A stretch of DNA of 64,000 nt from Paracyclopina nana (Eukaryota; Arthropoda; Copepoda; Cyclopoida; Cyclopettidae). Where the stretch lies: assembly GCA_019096065.1 (NCBI GenBank), contig JAGUCH010000009.1, forward strand, positions 5,528,001 through 5,592,000, in the 5' to 3' direction. Shown in pieces: positions 1 to 9,994 of this stretch. Both the position numbers and the translations under genes were made by a program. Every line of letters starts with the position of its first letter. Position 1 is the first letter of the stretch. Under the pieces are notes generated by a model, which did not search any database, was not told the DNA's origin, and saw only the letters and a program-made list of their open reading frames with translations.

Positions 1-270
1 CAAAAGCGGAATTTTTAACCACTGTGCAACGGCAACATGTTGAAGGCTAGACTGCTGGGTCAGCTTCAATGAGCTCACGCTCGCTGTGTGCAGCGGCTGC
101 TAGCTAGCGCGGCCGGTGCAAGCTTGACCGCTGGGTCAACTTTGATGAGCTGTCTGCAATAAAGCGAACCCTAAAATTTAAGGCATACCTTGCAAAAAAA
201 TGAGCAAGAAAAGCACTTCTTAATTGACTTTCAGGTATTGCTTGAAATGTTGGGGGTAGCTAATAGTAAT

Positions 271-418
271 AGGATTATACACCTCTAGGCTGTCGGATAA
301 CACGAATTATTTTTTAGTGTCGCATGACAATCACTCGTTCGCTCCGCTCACTCGTGATCTGTCACTTGACACTAAAAAATAATTCGTGTTATCCTCCAGC
401 CTAGAGGTGTATAATCCT
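271..418. mobile_element. Foldback (MITE-like) inverted-repeat element
   Basis: Two arms of about 68 bp are near-perfect reverse complements (AGGATTATACACCTCTAGGC at the left end, its complement at the right end), separated by a short centre containing CGTTCGCTCCGCTCACTCG. The whole unit would fold into one long hairpin. No protein is encoded. It lies downstream of the last visible protease exon, probably in that gene's final intron. Family not recognised; a clear target duplication is not visible beyond a possible TA-rich flank. Confidence 0.75.
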
Positions 419-513
419 ATATTACACAAACATGTTAGCTCGAAAATTACGTAACGAATCGGCAGTACATTATTAAGTTGACACGTGGAAAAACAAATGA
501 GAAGCAAACTTGC

Positions 514-3500
514 CTCCGCTGTCGCCAAAGCATGCTGAGGAATTGTCTTTTTTGGCACAGATCATTTGACTGGTGATGGAGATGCTCCCATAAGTTTCGG
601 ACCATTCGTTCCACCGATGTTGACATTCCAGGCTAGACAAAACTTCCAGACCAACCAGCTTGTTCAGCCTCTGAGCATAAGGCCCATGACCGTTTTCTAT
701 TGGCGTGAACGTATGCAATCCCCATCCACTCACCGTGGCCTTTTCACTCGTAAATTGATTCCTAGGCATTTCCTCGGTCAACAGAGGCAAACAAATCGGC
801 CTTACAAATCTGTAAAGAAAAACACTTTCGGATATTGCTATGCCCAATTTGGGCAATGAATCACCGTAGAGCAACATAAATAAGTTCTTTAATTAGCTTT
901 CGTTAATGAAAAGCAGCTATTATAAACACAGCTGTACTAATCCGCAAGATGGAGCAACGCGATTTGTTTTGGGCGGAAATTGCGTACAATATTGCACTAT
1001 TTTTCCCCCATGCAACCTACAAAAATGCCAAAAACAGAAAGGGCGATAAACACCCCTTCTGGTATTTTTTAAACCACTCCACAGTGGCGCCATCAACAAA
1101 AAAGTGACAAAAGCCTGAACTAAATATCTAGATGCGAGCTCAAGAAGCAGTTCTTTGTCCACAGTGTGCATTGGTAGATAATATGGATGTAATTCTTGAG
1201 TATTATCCAGGCGGGCTCACAATTTCCCCATCCAACCTTCAAAAATGCCAAAAACAGAAAGGGCAACAAACTCCCCTTCTGGCATTTTTACCCAGCCCAC
1301 AGTGGCGCCATCCCCAAATAAGAGACAAAAGCCTGAACTTAATATCAAGATCCGAGCTCAAGAAGCAGTTCTTTGTCCACAGTGTGCATTGCGCATTGGT
1401 AGATAATATGGATGTACTTCTTGAGTATCATCCAGGCGGTTCACAATTTCCCCATGCAACCTTCAAAATTGCCAAAAACAAAAAGGGCGATAAACTCCCC
1501 ATCTGGTATTTATACCCGTTCCACAGTGGCACCATCCCCAAAAAAGTGACAAAAGCCTGAACTAAATATCTAGATCCGAGCTCAAGAAGCAGTTCTTTGT
1601 CCACAGTGTGCATTGGTAGATAATATGGATGTACTTCTTGAGCATTATCCACGCGAGTTCACAATTTCCCCATGCAGCCTTCAAAAAGGCCAAAAACAGA
1701 AACAGAAAGGGTGATAAACTCCCCTTCTGGTATTTTTACCCAGCCCACAGTGGCGCCATCCCATAAGAGTGACAAAAGTCTGAACTAAATATCTAGATCC
1801 AAGCTCAATAGGCAGTTCATTGTCCACTGTGTGCATTGGTAGATAGAATGGATGTACTTCTTGAGTATTATCCAGGCGGGTTCACTATTTCCCCATGCAA
1901 CCTTCAAAAATGCCAAAAACAGAAAGGGCGATAAACTCCCCATCTGGTATTTTTAGCCAGCCCACAGTGGCGCCATCCCAAAAAAGTGACAAAAGCCTAA
2001 ACTAAATATCTAGATCCGAGCTCAAGAGGCAATTCTTTGTCCACTGTGTGCATTGGTAGATAATATGGATGTACTTCTTGAGCATTATCCAGGCGGGTCA
2101 CGTTCTTACTTGGAGAAGTGGAGCCGCTCAGCAAGGACCAATATTGAAAAGTCAAAGGCAATCGTCTTGGCGTTGTAGTTGTGGTGCTCCAGTATCCGAC
2201 TTATACCGATGCGAGTAGCCTCGTCGTTCGAGGTCATGAGGTCGTGTTCGCCGACGAGAACCTGCATCGAGGACGGGGTTTCGATATCCACAGTGCAATG
2301 AGCCGCGGTGAGCACATGTCGGTCGCTAATAATGGAGCCGCCACAAAAGGGCGTGTGTTTGCCAGCCTTCACCAAGGCCACTTGCCAAGGGAACTCGTTG
2401 GGCCTTGCCTCTTGCCCGTTAATTATTCGGTCAGCCTGCACATTTATGCCACCATCATTCGGAATTCCACACTCGCAGGGGGAATCTGTGTATGGGAGAA
2501 TGCCCTGCGTTTTTCCACAATGGATGAATTTTAAGTAGTGATACCTTGGAAGGAGAGAGCCTCGACAGCCTCGCTTCTGGCCTCCAGTTTGAGCCGACAG
2601 GAAAACCCCGGACTCGAGCTGTGATTGACGCTTTTGAAAAATACGAGGAGGTGACCAGCATAACCTTTGAGGTCCAGAAAGAGCCCATCGCGTTGCCCAC
2701 ATAGAGCAATTGTATCATTGTGAGGACTCATCAGCAGCAAAGCGTCACCATAGCACTTGCCATTTTCCTGCAAGGTAGAATTGGAAAATATAAGATCTCC
2801 TCTTTATAAAGGCAATTCCTTCTTGGAAAAGAGTTGTTTTCCTCGATGGTATTTAGGTTTCACAAGAAAGCCAACATGTGATCCCAGATGGGCTTGGCAA
2901 ATGCTTGTACACTTGAGAGGCTATCTAACTCATTAGTCTTCTGCCTAGCTACTAGCTACACAATTAAGATCTAATCAAGGGACTGCTTGGACACAATCCT
3001 TGAGAACTAAAAAATAACCTAAAGGGAAAATCCACTTAAAACTCAATAGGAACACTCGATCAGCTATTTTTTGTTTGCTTGCACAAATAAGGATCGAGGC
3101 TCAGAACTAAGTTTGAAGTGGTAACCTTCGATGCTTAAAAAAGCTGGTGAAAGTACAAAGCAGGTGGAAGCATCAAAGGTCGAAGAAAAGAAAGCAAAAA
3201 AACCCATGCGCCTTTTCCAAAAAGGATCTGGTGTGAGAAAATTCACTCGTTTTTAGAAGCTTTTCAACTGGTAGTCAAAATTGCAGTTTGCAATACTTTT
3301 TCTAGGGAAAGCTCTTCTACCACCTGACCTTGAACAGCAACAGCCAAATGCGATTGGGAAGTCATGAGATAAAAATACTCTATGCGTTTGACATCGACTT
3401 GAAAGGGCCCAAAATAGCCCCTTCCATTTCCCTCCTTCTTCAAGAGATGCCTTTGCTAATCAGTTCAGTGCGTGAGTGGACATCTGAGAAGATAGTACAG

Positions 3501-4656
3501 CTACCAAAGGCTGCTTAGGCATGCAAAGAGCTTGCTTATCCAACAACGTAAATCTCCGAAGGTTGCACTACTCATAAATCCTTGGCCAGCTCACCAATTC
3601 ATACGACCATGTAGGCTTTGTGTACCCAACGGATATTCGGGCAAATACCTGTGCTTTTCCAACGTTAAACGAGTCACATTGGAAGGAGATGCTAGCAACT
3701 TTGGTGCTGAGCTGGCGAAAGTCAGTCCGAGGGTTGATGACATTGCTGTTCTCCTCTTCATTGTGGCCATTGTTTAAACCGAGCTTGAAATCCCATTGGC
3801 ATTGCCTGAAATAAGCAAGTTTCATCATTGATGGCATCACTTAACTTAGATAAGAGCCAATTACATACTGGCTATTTAATTCGAAAATGACAGTGATTCC
3901 TTTCTTAATTCAAAAATGTCAATATTTCTTTGTTTAATTTTTTTCCGTGGGCATCATTCTAAAATGAGGACCATGATAAGAAATGCGCGTTACTCTTCCC
4001 AATTTCATAGGGATTCGATCGAACATGGAAAGTAGGCAAAGTCACGAGATAGAAATGCAATTTCCAAAGTTGCCTCGCTAATGAAGAAAACAAGACAAAA
4101 GTTCGATTGTGAGTTTGCTTTTGTAGTGGGGTAAAAAAAAACCAGCAGCTGCATGATCTAATTTGGCGAGCTAATTGTACTCAAAATTGAGAAAATTGCA
4201 TAATTCGCATGAATTCTTTCGCGAACATCATCAAGGGCTTTCCCCATTCATGCAAAAGCCTAATACACAAGCACAAACATTAGTCCCTTTAAATGATAAG
4301 GATAATGAGGAGCATTAGCGCTAACTACGCGAGTTAAGCTAAGCTCCCATGTGGCATAAAGATACAATAAAAAAGTTGAATGCTTACACAGAATCCTCTG
4401 GGTAATTCTCCGGATGGTTAGGTGACGTCAAAATAAACTCCTTGCCCAAAGTATCCAGAGTCAGACCTGTTTTCTCCCCACAGGATGGGTTGGTAATCAG
4501 ATTTTTTCTTGGCTTCAGAAAAGCTGCTGAAAAAGCAACAACAACAACAAATGATGACACGAGAATATAACGAGTCGTACTTGGAAGCATTTTACCTGAA
4601 CTAATGGAGGCAATACAAAGGAGCACGAACACACTGGGAACTTGACTCGCGGCCAT
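514..4656 (-). CDS. Secreted CUB-domain serine protease (S1A), 3' end beyond window
   Basis: Exons 4656-4596, 4526-4388, 3805-3649, 2767-2545, 2485-2110 and 809-514; phases agree at every junction. A signal peptide (MAASQVPSVFVLLC...) is followed by a complete CUB domain (ILTSPNHPENYP, QCQWDF, SFQCDSFNV, ALCG, PGFSCRL), a linker with CECG, the activation site R|IING, and the trypsin fold. The triad is visible: His in LTAAHC, Asp in FDFSILVL, Ser in GDSGG. The residue six before the active Ser is Ser (SACFGDSGG), the chymotrypsin-type S1 pocket, so basic-residue cleavage is not expected. The C-terminal exon (PGVYTRV region) is not in the window. The last visible exon ends AG|GCAAGT straight after GDSGG, a likely GC-AG intron. 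Known arthropod homologues act in digestion or haemolymph cascades; which one applies here is not decidable. Confidence 0.85.
947..2098 (+). repeat. Tandem array of ~220-bp units inside protease intron
   Basis: Units marked by AGATCCGAGCTCAAGAAGCA begin near 1130, 1348, 1572, 1795 and 2012 (spacings 218, 224, 223, 217), with a partial unit at each edge. Every unit contains AAAATGCCAAAAACAGAAAG, CTTCTGGTATTTTT and CAGTGGCGCCATC, the core of a repeat found elsewhere in the window. The left edge carries the full left end of that dispersed element (CCGCAAGATGG). The array fills the intron between the protease exons with the catalytic Asp and Ser and ends about 11 bp from the donor site. Confidence 0.9.
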
Positions 4657-4695
4657 TTCGAACAGAAAAGGTGGCTTGTCATAAGATACTGCGAC

Positions 4696-4703
4696 CTTAT
4701 ATA
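4696..4703 (-). promoter_or_regulatory. TATA box of the CUB protease gene
   Basis: Reads TATATAAG on the minus strand, about 40-47 bp upstream of the ATG. This fits a short 5' leader and a tightly regulated, high-output gene. Confidence 0.6.
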
Positions 4704-5411
4704 AGCTAAAACACTAACTGAAATACGGATGGGGGCTAGTAAGGAAACATGTAGGCTTGCGAGCCTTGAACTGAATTTTTGTTCCCGTAAAAAAGGGATT
4801 GTAGTCTACTACATTTTTTGCTTGCCTGGCAACACTTGGGGAAGGCCACTACTCTATTATCTAATGCAGGCTCTCGAAACTAATGTTATATATTGCCGAA
4901 TGTGACCTCAATACAAAAGCCAAATAATTTACATTGAACCTTAACTATTTTACCAGGCAGCTCAATTAAGAGATATTCATCCAATGGTGTTGGTTTGCAT
5001 AGCTTATTTTAGCCAAGTTTTCACATTATCCTTTATCTTTGGCACGTAATGCTTTTCAAAGGATTATCAAATGTACGCAATAAGCAGGAAAGAGAAAGCA
5101 ATGATCATATTTATGCACTTGCATGGGAAACACTTTAGCTTCAGAGTTTCTAATTAGCCAACTCCGGAATTCAGCTTCGTCATACCAGCTGGGAAAACTT
5201 GTTCAGACTAGTGAGCTGGTAATTGGGCGGTTAACTTATGGAAAAACTGCTGTAATCAAGCTAGCCACTTGCTCAACCACGCACAAAGGCATGACTAATG
5301 GAGGGCCTAATACGTTACTTTTTTCCTACGAAAAATGATTATCAAACTCACTTTGATGTATTACCAGAATTAATCATAGAGAGTCATCCCCAGCAGCACT
5401 CGTTATTAGCA
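4704..5411. other. Intergenic AT-rich sequence
   Basis: Nothing recognisable between the protease promoter and the stop codon of the NHL gene. Open frames here are short and show no conserved motif. Confidence 0.5.
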
Positions 5412-7018
5412 TTAGTTTTTCAAAACGTATTTGACCATATTGTTGGCCTTTAAATTCAGCACAAAGAGAGCGTTTTCTTCTGGGTCCATAAATATACCGG
5501 ATGGCCGCTTAAGGCCACTCACGTGAACGAGGCACACATAGTTCCTGGCACGATCAAAAACCTGCAATCAATAAGGAAAAGCTGGGTGACCATAACAATC
5601 CCAAAACTCGCAGGCAACGTAATTTGGGCTGACAAAGTACGAAAGGACGTAAGCCTATTAAAAACAGGATATGCTCCTTATTTGCCCTAATGAGAAAGTT
5701 TCAGCCAAGTTCAGAAGCTAAAAATAACAATGGGCTTAAAGGGCAAGCAAAACAAGCAGTTGCTGCGTAATGTTATCAAGCTATTTACTTGAGTTGCCAG
5801 AAATAGTACAAAAACCATTTACTTGGATGCGATGATTGCCAGCATCAGCGATGATAATGTTGCCAGCCGAGTCGGATACGAGGCCTGCTGGATCTATGAA
5901 TTGGCCTGGTCCTTTGCCACCCGCTCCAAAAGTTCTCACAAGAGACTTCCCCAAGGACATCACGTAGACGCAATTAAGGCCAAGATCTACGATGAAGAGC
6001 CGCTTCCCATCGCAGTGCAAAAATCTGCATTTAGATTTGACCTTGTCTCGAATGATGTCGACGAGCTCGATGCGACGCTCAATTTTGTTCGTCTCAATGT
6101 TCAAGATGAGCACGTCGTATTCTCCAGGAGCCGTTGGGTTGGCAGGGTTCCCACGCCCTGACGCGCTGTTGGTGTTAATCGTTATCAAATTCCCTCGGCC
6201 ATCAGTGGTGAGTCCAAACACGAGCCCCAACCATGGCTGGCCAAGAGATCGGATGAATTGGCCGTCGCCACTGAAGAGTTGGATGCCATGATGATCCCTA
6301 ATAGCGAATTTACCATCTGGTAATGACACCATATCCGAGGGCCGAAAAAATGCACGGCCAGGCTGAATGCTCTTCAAGAGTTGGCCTGCAAAAAATCAAT
6401 TTAATATACTACGTTAAGTAGTTCTATTTCGCTAGCTGCGTATATAGCAATGCACTCAAATATCGATTTCGAATTACCGGTATATAACAGCAAAGCTATA
6501 CTTGAAACTATTATTGGCTTTTATCAGTTAAACCGCAAAAAGGTACTTAGTTGAAATAGACTATTGCATGCAACTTCAGCTTGAGAGGAAGTTTCAAGAG
6601 CTTTGCGAAACAATTATCTTGTAAAAACAAGTGAAATTGCATTTCAGCTAAAAGCCGTGCATGAAAATAAAACATTTTTATGCTACCTGAAGGGCCGTAC
6701 ATGTGCACTTTGTTGCTCTTGGTCAGTCCAACGACAATATTTTTCGTCTTGGGAAGAACTGTGATTCCAATGGGTGAATGCAAGTTCTGAATCGTCATCA
6801 CGGCTTCCGCTTTGATGTAGTAAGATTTTCCTCCATGAGGAAATTTGCCGAGAAAATCCATCAAATCAAAATTGCGGCACAACAAGGACGAATTGGAGAG
6901 GCCGTGTCGTTTGGGCAGGAGAGAGCTGCAGATGGGTTTGGTCAGTTCATGAGAAATGTCATCTTGTCCCTTGACATCCTGGAAATTGTCAACGCCACTT
7001 TCGGTACCTTTCAGAGTG
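5412..7018 (-). CDS. NHL-repeat (beta-propeller) protein, C-terminal exons
   Basis: Exons about 7018-6687, 6385-5823 and 5561-5412; junction phases 1 then 0, stop TAA at 5412. At least three NHL blades are visible: IGITVLPKTKNIVVG, FRPSDMVSLPDGKFAI and [31 protein letters not shown], the last a canonical NHL repeat, followed by a closing blade LKRPSGIFMDPEENALFVLN. NHL propellers (brat, mei-P26, TRIM-NHL families) bind RNA or protein partners. The 5' side is unresolved: the reading frame can be extended to a KCHLC motif, possibly the end of a zinc-binding domain, but no RING or B-box is certain. It may join the exons at 7966-8488, though phases do not meet directly. Confidence 0.75.
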
Positions 7019-7965
7019 CTGCAAAGATGGCATTTGAGAGGAAAAAAGTTTTGTGAAACTAGGCAAAGACAATAAAAGCATCAAACACCAGAAATTGATA
7101 GTTTCTTTCCTGAATATTTAAGCTCCTGTGGAAAAAGTTTAAAATTGCGAATCGTTACTCCTTGGGATAGAATTCACGCATAAAAAGTTGAGAATGGTAA
7201 CTTTCCTGTTCTGTCTTTGGTGGTTAGAGGAAGAAAAGGAGGAAAAGTTTCCACGATCCACGAAGGACACAACAATGCTAATAGTGGTAAAATTAAGCCT
7301 TTCAGGGGTATAGGGAAACTTTCTTCAATGTCAGTTATTTCCTACTAAGAAATCAACTTTCATTCCCAAGGGGAATTTATTTCGAGCCTCGGCACCAAAT
7401 TTAGCGTTCAATTTTCGCTACAACTATTTTAAGTAAAAAAGGGAACCTTACACTTAATTAATAGGCTAACCTTGTTAAATTGTTGTTGTTATTATGGTCC
7501 TCAATTTCTGAAGGCGTTGTTGCTTGGTTGCCTCCTCTTTCTTCCTTTATTGTCGTTATTGTTTTCTCCTCAATCAAATTTGGCAGCCTTAAAGGCTTGG
7601 GACGGATAACCTACAATGATTACAATGCACCTAGCGATGTGCCACAATCGCAGTACAAATCACACATATCTGAAGCACGTATAAAAAAAACCTTCACAAC
7701 AAAGCTATCAAGGTGATGGATGGAGTTGATAGCCAGGCTTAACAATAACCAAAATGTGGAAGAATCACAAGCAAAAAACAGACTCAGAACGGAGTACAGC
7801 TTCTGCTTACATTTACGAGATGTTTGCTGGAATACGAATTCGAGCTAAAACGAGCAAAAAGAAAAATCTGCTTTTATGGTGTTTTGGGCAAAATCTTTTC
7901 ACGGCCAGCACACAACAAAATTGCGGCTAGCACCAAAGAATGGCACGCGTTCAAATTCTACTCAC
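7019..7965. other. Probable intron or intergenic sequence
   Basis: No convincing exon seen. If the upstream exons at 7966-8488 belong to the NHL gene, a small phase-correcting exon must lie here, but I could not identify it. Confidence 0.35.
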
Positions 7966-8488
7966 AGCTCCGTCGATGTAAGTTTGCGGCCTCGATTCAA
8001 AACCACGGCCTCGGCCACGTCCAGCATGCGAAAAGATGTCTTCACCACGAGATGGTGGAGGCGGCGGAGGTCGTGATTCATCGCCATTGACCAGACTGGC
8101 ATTTGTCTCCTCTGGCTCCTCTTTTATCTTGGTTTCCATCAAACTTTTCACATCCATGCCGAATTGCTCCAACGACAGCTTGGACAAAATGGCACGAAGA
8201 CGGGCATTTTCCTCGGCTAACTGAAAAACAATGCAGGGATTACATCACTGTCCATAAAAGAAGACTTTGGAAAGCCACTCATACCTTTTTGTAATCTCTT
8301 GGTCCGCCATTAATTTGGGCAAATCCGTTGCAGCTTCCATCATCATCGACCTGGAGAAGATTAATCAATCATGGATTTAAAAGCTTAAAAGATGCTTTCA
8401 CCGAATCAGTCAAAGAGCTTCGCGATCTGGATTCACGAGATTCCATTTTCGCCATCGCCAGTTGAAGAGAAATCCGATTTGTGTACAT
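7966..8488 (-). CDS. 5' exons of an unidentified protein (possible NHL-gene N-terminus)
   Basis: Three in-phase exons, 8488-8402, 8350-8285 and 8220-7966, each with good splice sites, give 136 residues from an ATG (MYTNRISLQLAMAKMESRES) and end at a phase-0 GTGAGT donor. The product has a Ser/Arg-rich start, a short coiled-coil-like stretch (LAEENARLRAILSKLSLEQF), an acidic part (IKEEPEET), a run of six prolines and an RG box (GRGRGRGF). No family recognised. The RG box and acidic regions suggest a regulatory or RNA-associated protein, which is inference. The same-strand neighbour downstream is the NHL gene; an RNA-linked N-terminus on a NHL protein would make sense but is unproven. Confidence 0.5.
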
Positions 8489-9179
8489 TTTTTCAGCTCT
8501 GCGTTTGTCGTTAAGTTTTAACTTAATAACTTTTATCAGTGATCAGCTTGTTGGATGAGTACTCCCAGATTTTTTCATGAAATGACGCCGCACTTTTTTC
8601 AAAAAAAGCCGGAATCGGTGTAGTCAAAAATTTGGCCTTACATAGCCGGGTTTTGGCAAATTTGTTCAAAATAAATCCGCTGAGTTTCTCAACTAAACGT
8701 CATGAATCCGAAAAACGCCAGAAAATATTGAAAATAGCCGATTTTCAGCTTTTTTAGGGCATCCTCAAGAATCACCGCTGTGACGACGTTGCCGCTGCAA
8801 AAGTAGCAGCTGCGGGGTAAAACCGCCGCATCTGGCAGCACAGTATTCGATCTGGCAATTTAACGGAAAATCAAGGTTGTTATGATAATAACTTACAAAA
8901 GTGATCATTTATCAACAAAAATCGCCACTTTGGCTATATAATTCGGTATAAAAAGTATTCAAGCAGCGTTGACGGAAAAAATCACGCTTAAGTAGTTTTC
9001 TCACTTTTCTGAGAATTCAGGTTTACACATTCAGCTGACTAACTGCTAATACTAAGAGAAGACAGAAAACTAAACTTGAGAACGAAGATGATGTATCAAT
9101 GCCAGAATTTAGCTAGAATGTTCAAAAGCCAGCTTTATGGTTTTTCCGTCAAACAGCTGTTGACGAGCTCGCTTGGCTA

Positions 9180-9623
9180 CAGGGTGACCAGATGTGGCTA
9201 TTTATAGCCAAAGTGGCTATTTTTGACCCATGTGTGGCTACGGAAATTTAGGCCGAATAGCCATAGCCATTCGTGGCTATTTTTGAAAAGTCCGAAAATT
9301 TGATATTTTTACTTAATAAACGCTTGAAAATCATCAAAAAAGCAGGGGAAAAAATGAAATTTGCAAAATTGGCCAACTTATTTTTTTGATCTTTTGCCAC
9401 CAATATATGAAGAAAATCATTATTAAATCCTTGATCCATCCACAGCAATCCCAAAACATGGGAAAAAATTTCAGAATAACAAATGTTATCTTGAAAATTC
9501 CGAAAAATGTGGCTATTTTTCACCAATTTGTGGCTATTATGAGCAACTTTTCTGAGATAGCCAAACGTGGCTATTTTAGAGGAAAATCTGGCTACAACCC
9601 GCTCTAATTTTCTGGTCACCCTG
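9180..9623. mobile_element. MITE with 13-bp TIR CAGGGTGACCAGA
   Basis: Begins CAGGGTGACCAGA and ends TCTGGTCACCCTG, perfect 13-bp terminal inverted repeats 444 bp apart. The CAGGG start is typical of hAT-type DNA transposons. An 8-bp target duplication is not obvious. The interior holds many copies of TGTGGCTATTTTT in both orientations near the ends, and no transposase. Open frames here are products of the repeat. Confidence 0.75.
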
Positions 9624-9994
9624 CTGAGTTGGCGAGTTAGTGCTTTCAATTGACCAAGTCCCATGTTGGCATGTGATGAGGATGGCCAGACGCAAAAAAT
9701 TCGAGTTTGCCACAAAGTGAACTAGCGAGCTAAGGAAGAAAAATTGAACGAGACATTCGTTATAAATTCTTGGACAGCCCCTTTAAGGATCGCGTGGGCG
9801 CTTTTAATGAGGTGGACCATGATGCCAAATTCAATTCGCACTCAAGTGCCAAGACGCCGGTCACACGGATTGCGCGCACCGGTCAACTACCAGTGGCGTC
9901 TTCTGTTGTCATCGTTGAGAAGCCAAGGGTCCCGCGGGAATTATGAGGAAAATCGTTGCTGCTGAAGGAGTTCAGTTTTCTATGGCCCTCCGAG

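Noticed and set aside
1..200. Short direct repeats CTGGGTCARCTTYRATGAGCT near 53 and 131
   Set aside because: Only two copies at the window edge; too little to define an element.
1132..1560. 142-codon plus-strand open frame with repeated phrases
   Set aside because: It is generated by the tandem repeat units; the repetition follows the 220-bp DNA period and there are no gene signals.
3064..3246. Minus-strand frame with EGYHFKLS, considered as the middle CUB exon
   Set aside because: The exon at 3805-3649 has perfect acceptor, donor and phases and supplies the C-x-W and Cys of the CUB domain.
9248..9715. 155-codon minus-strand open frame
   Set aside because: It runs through the MITE and its TGTGGCTATTTTT repeats and shows no protein family resemblance.
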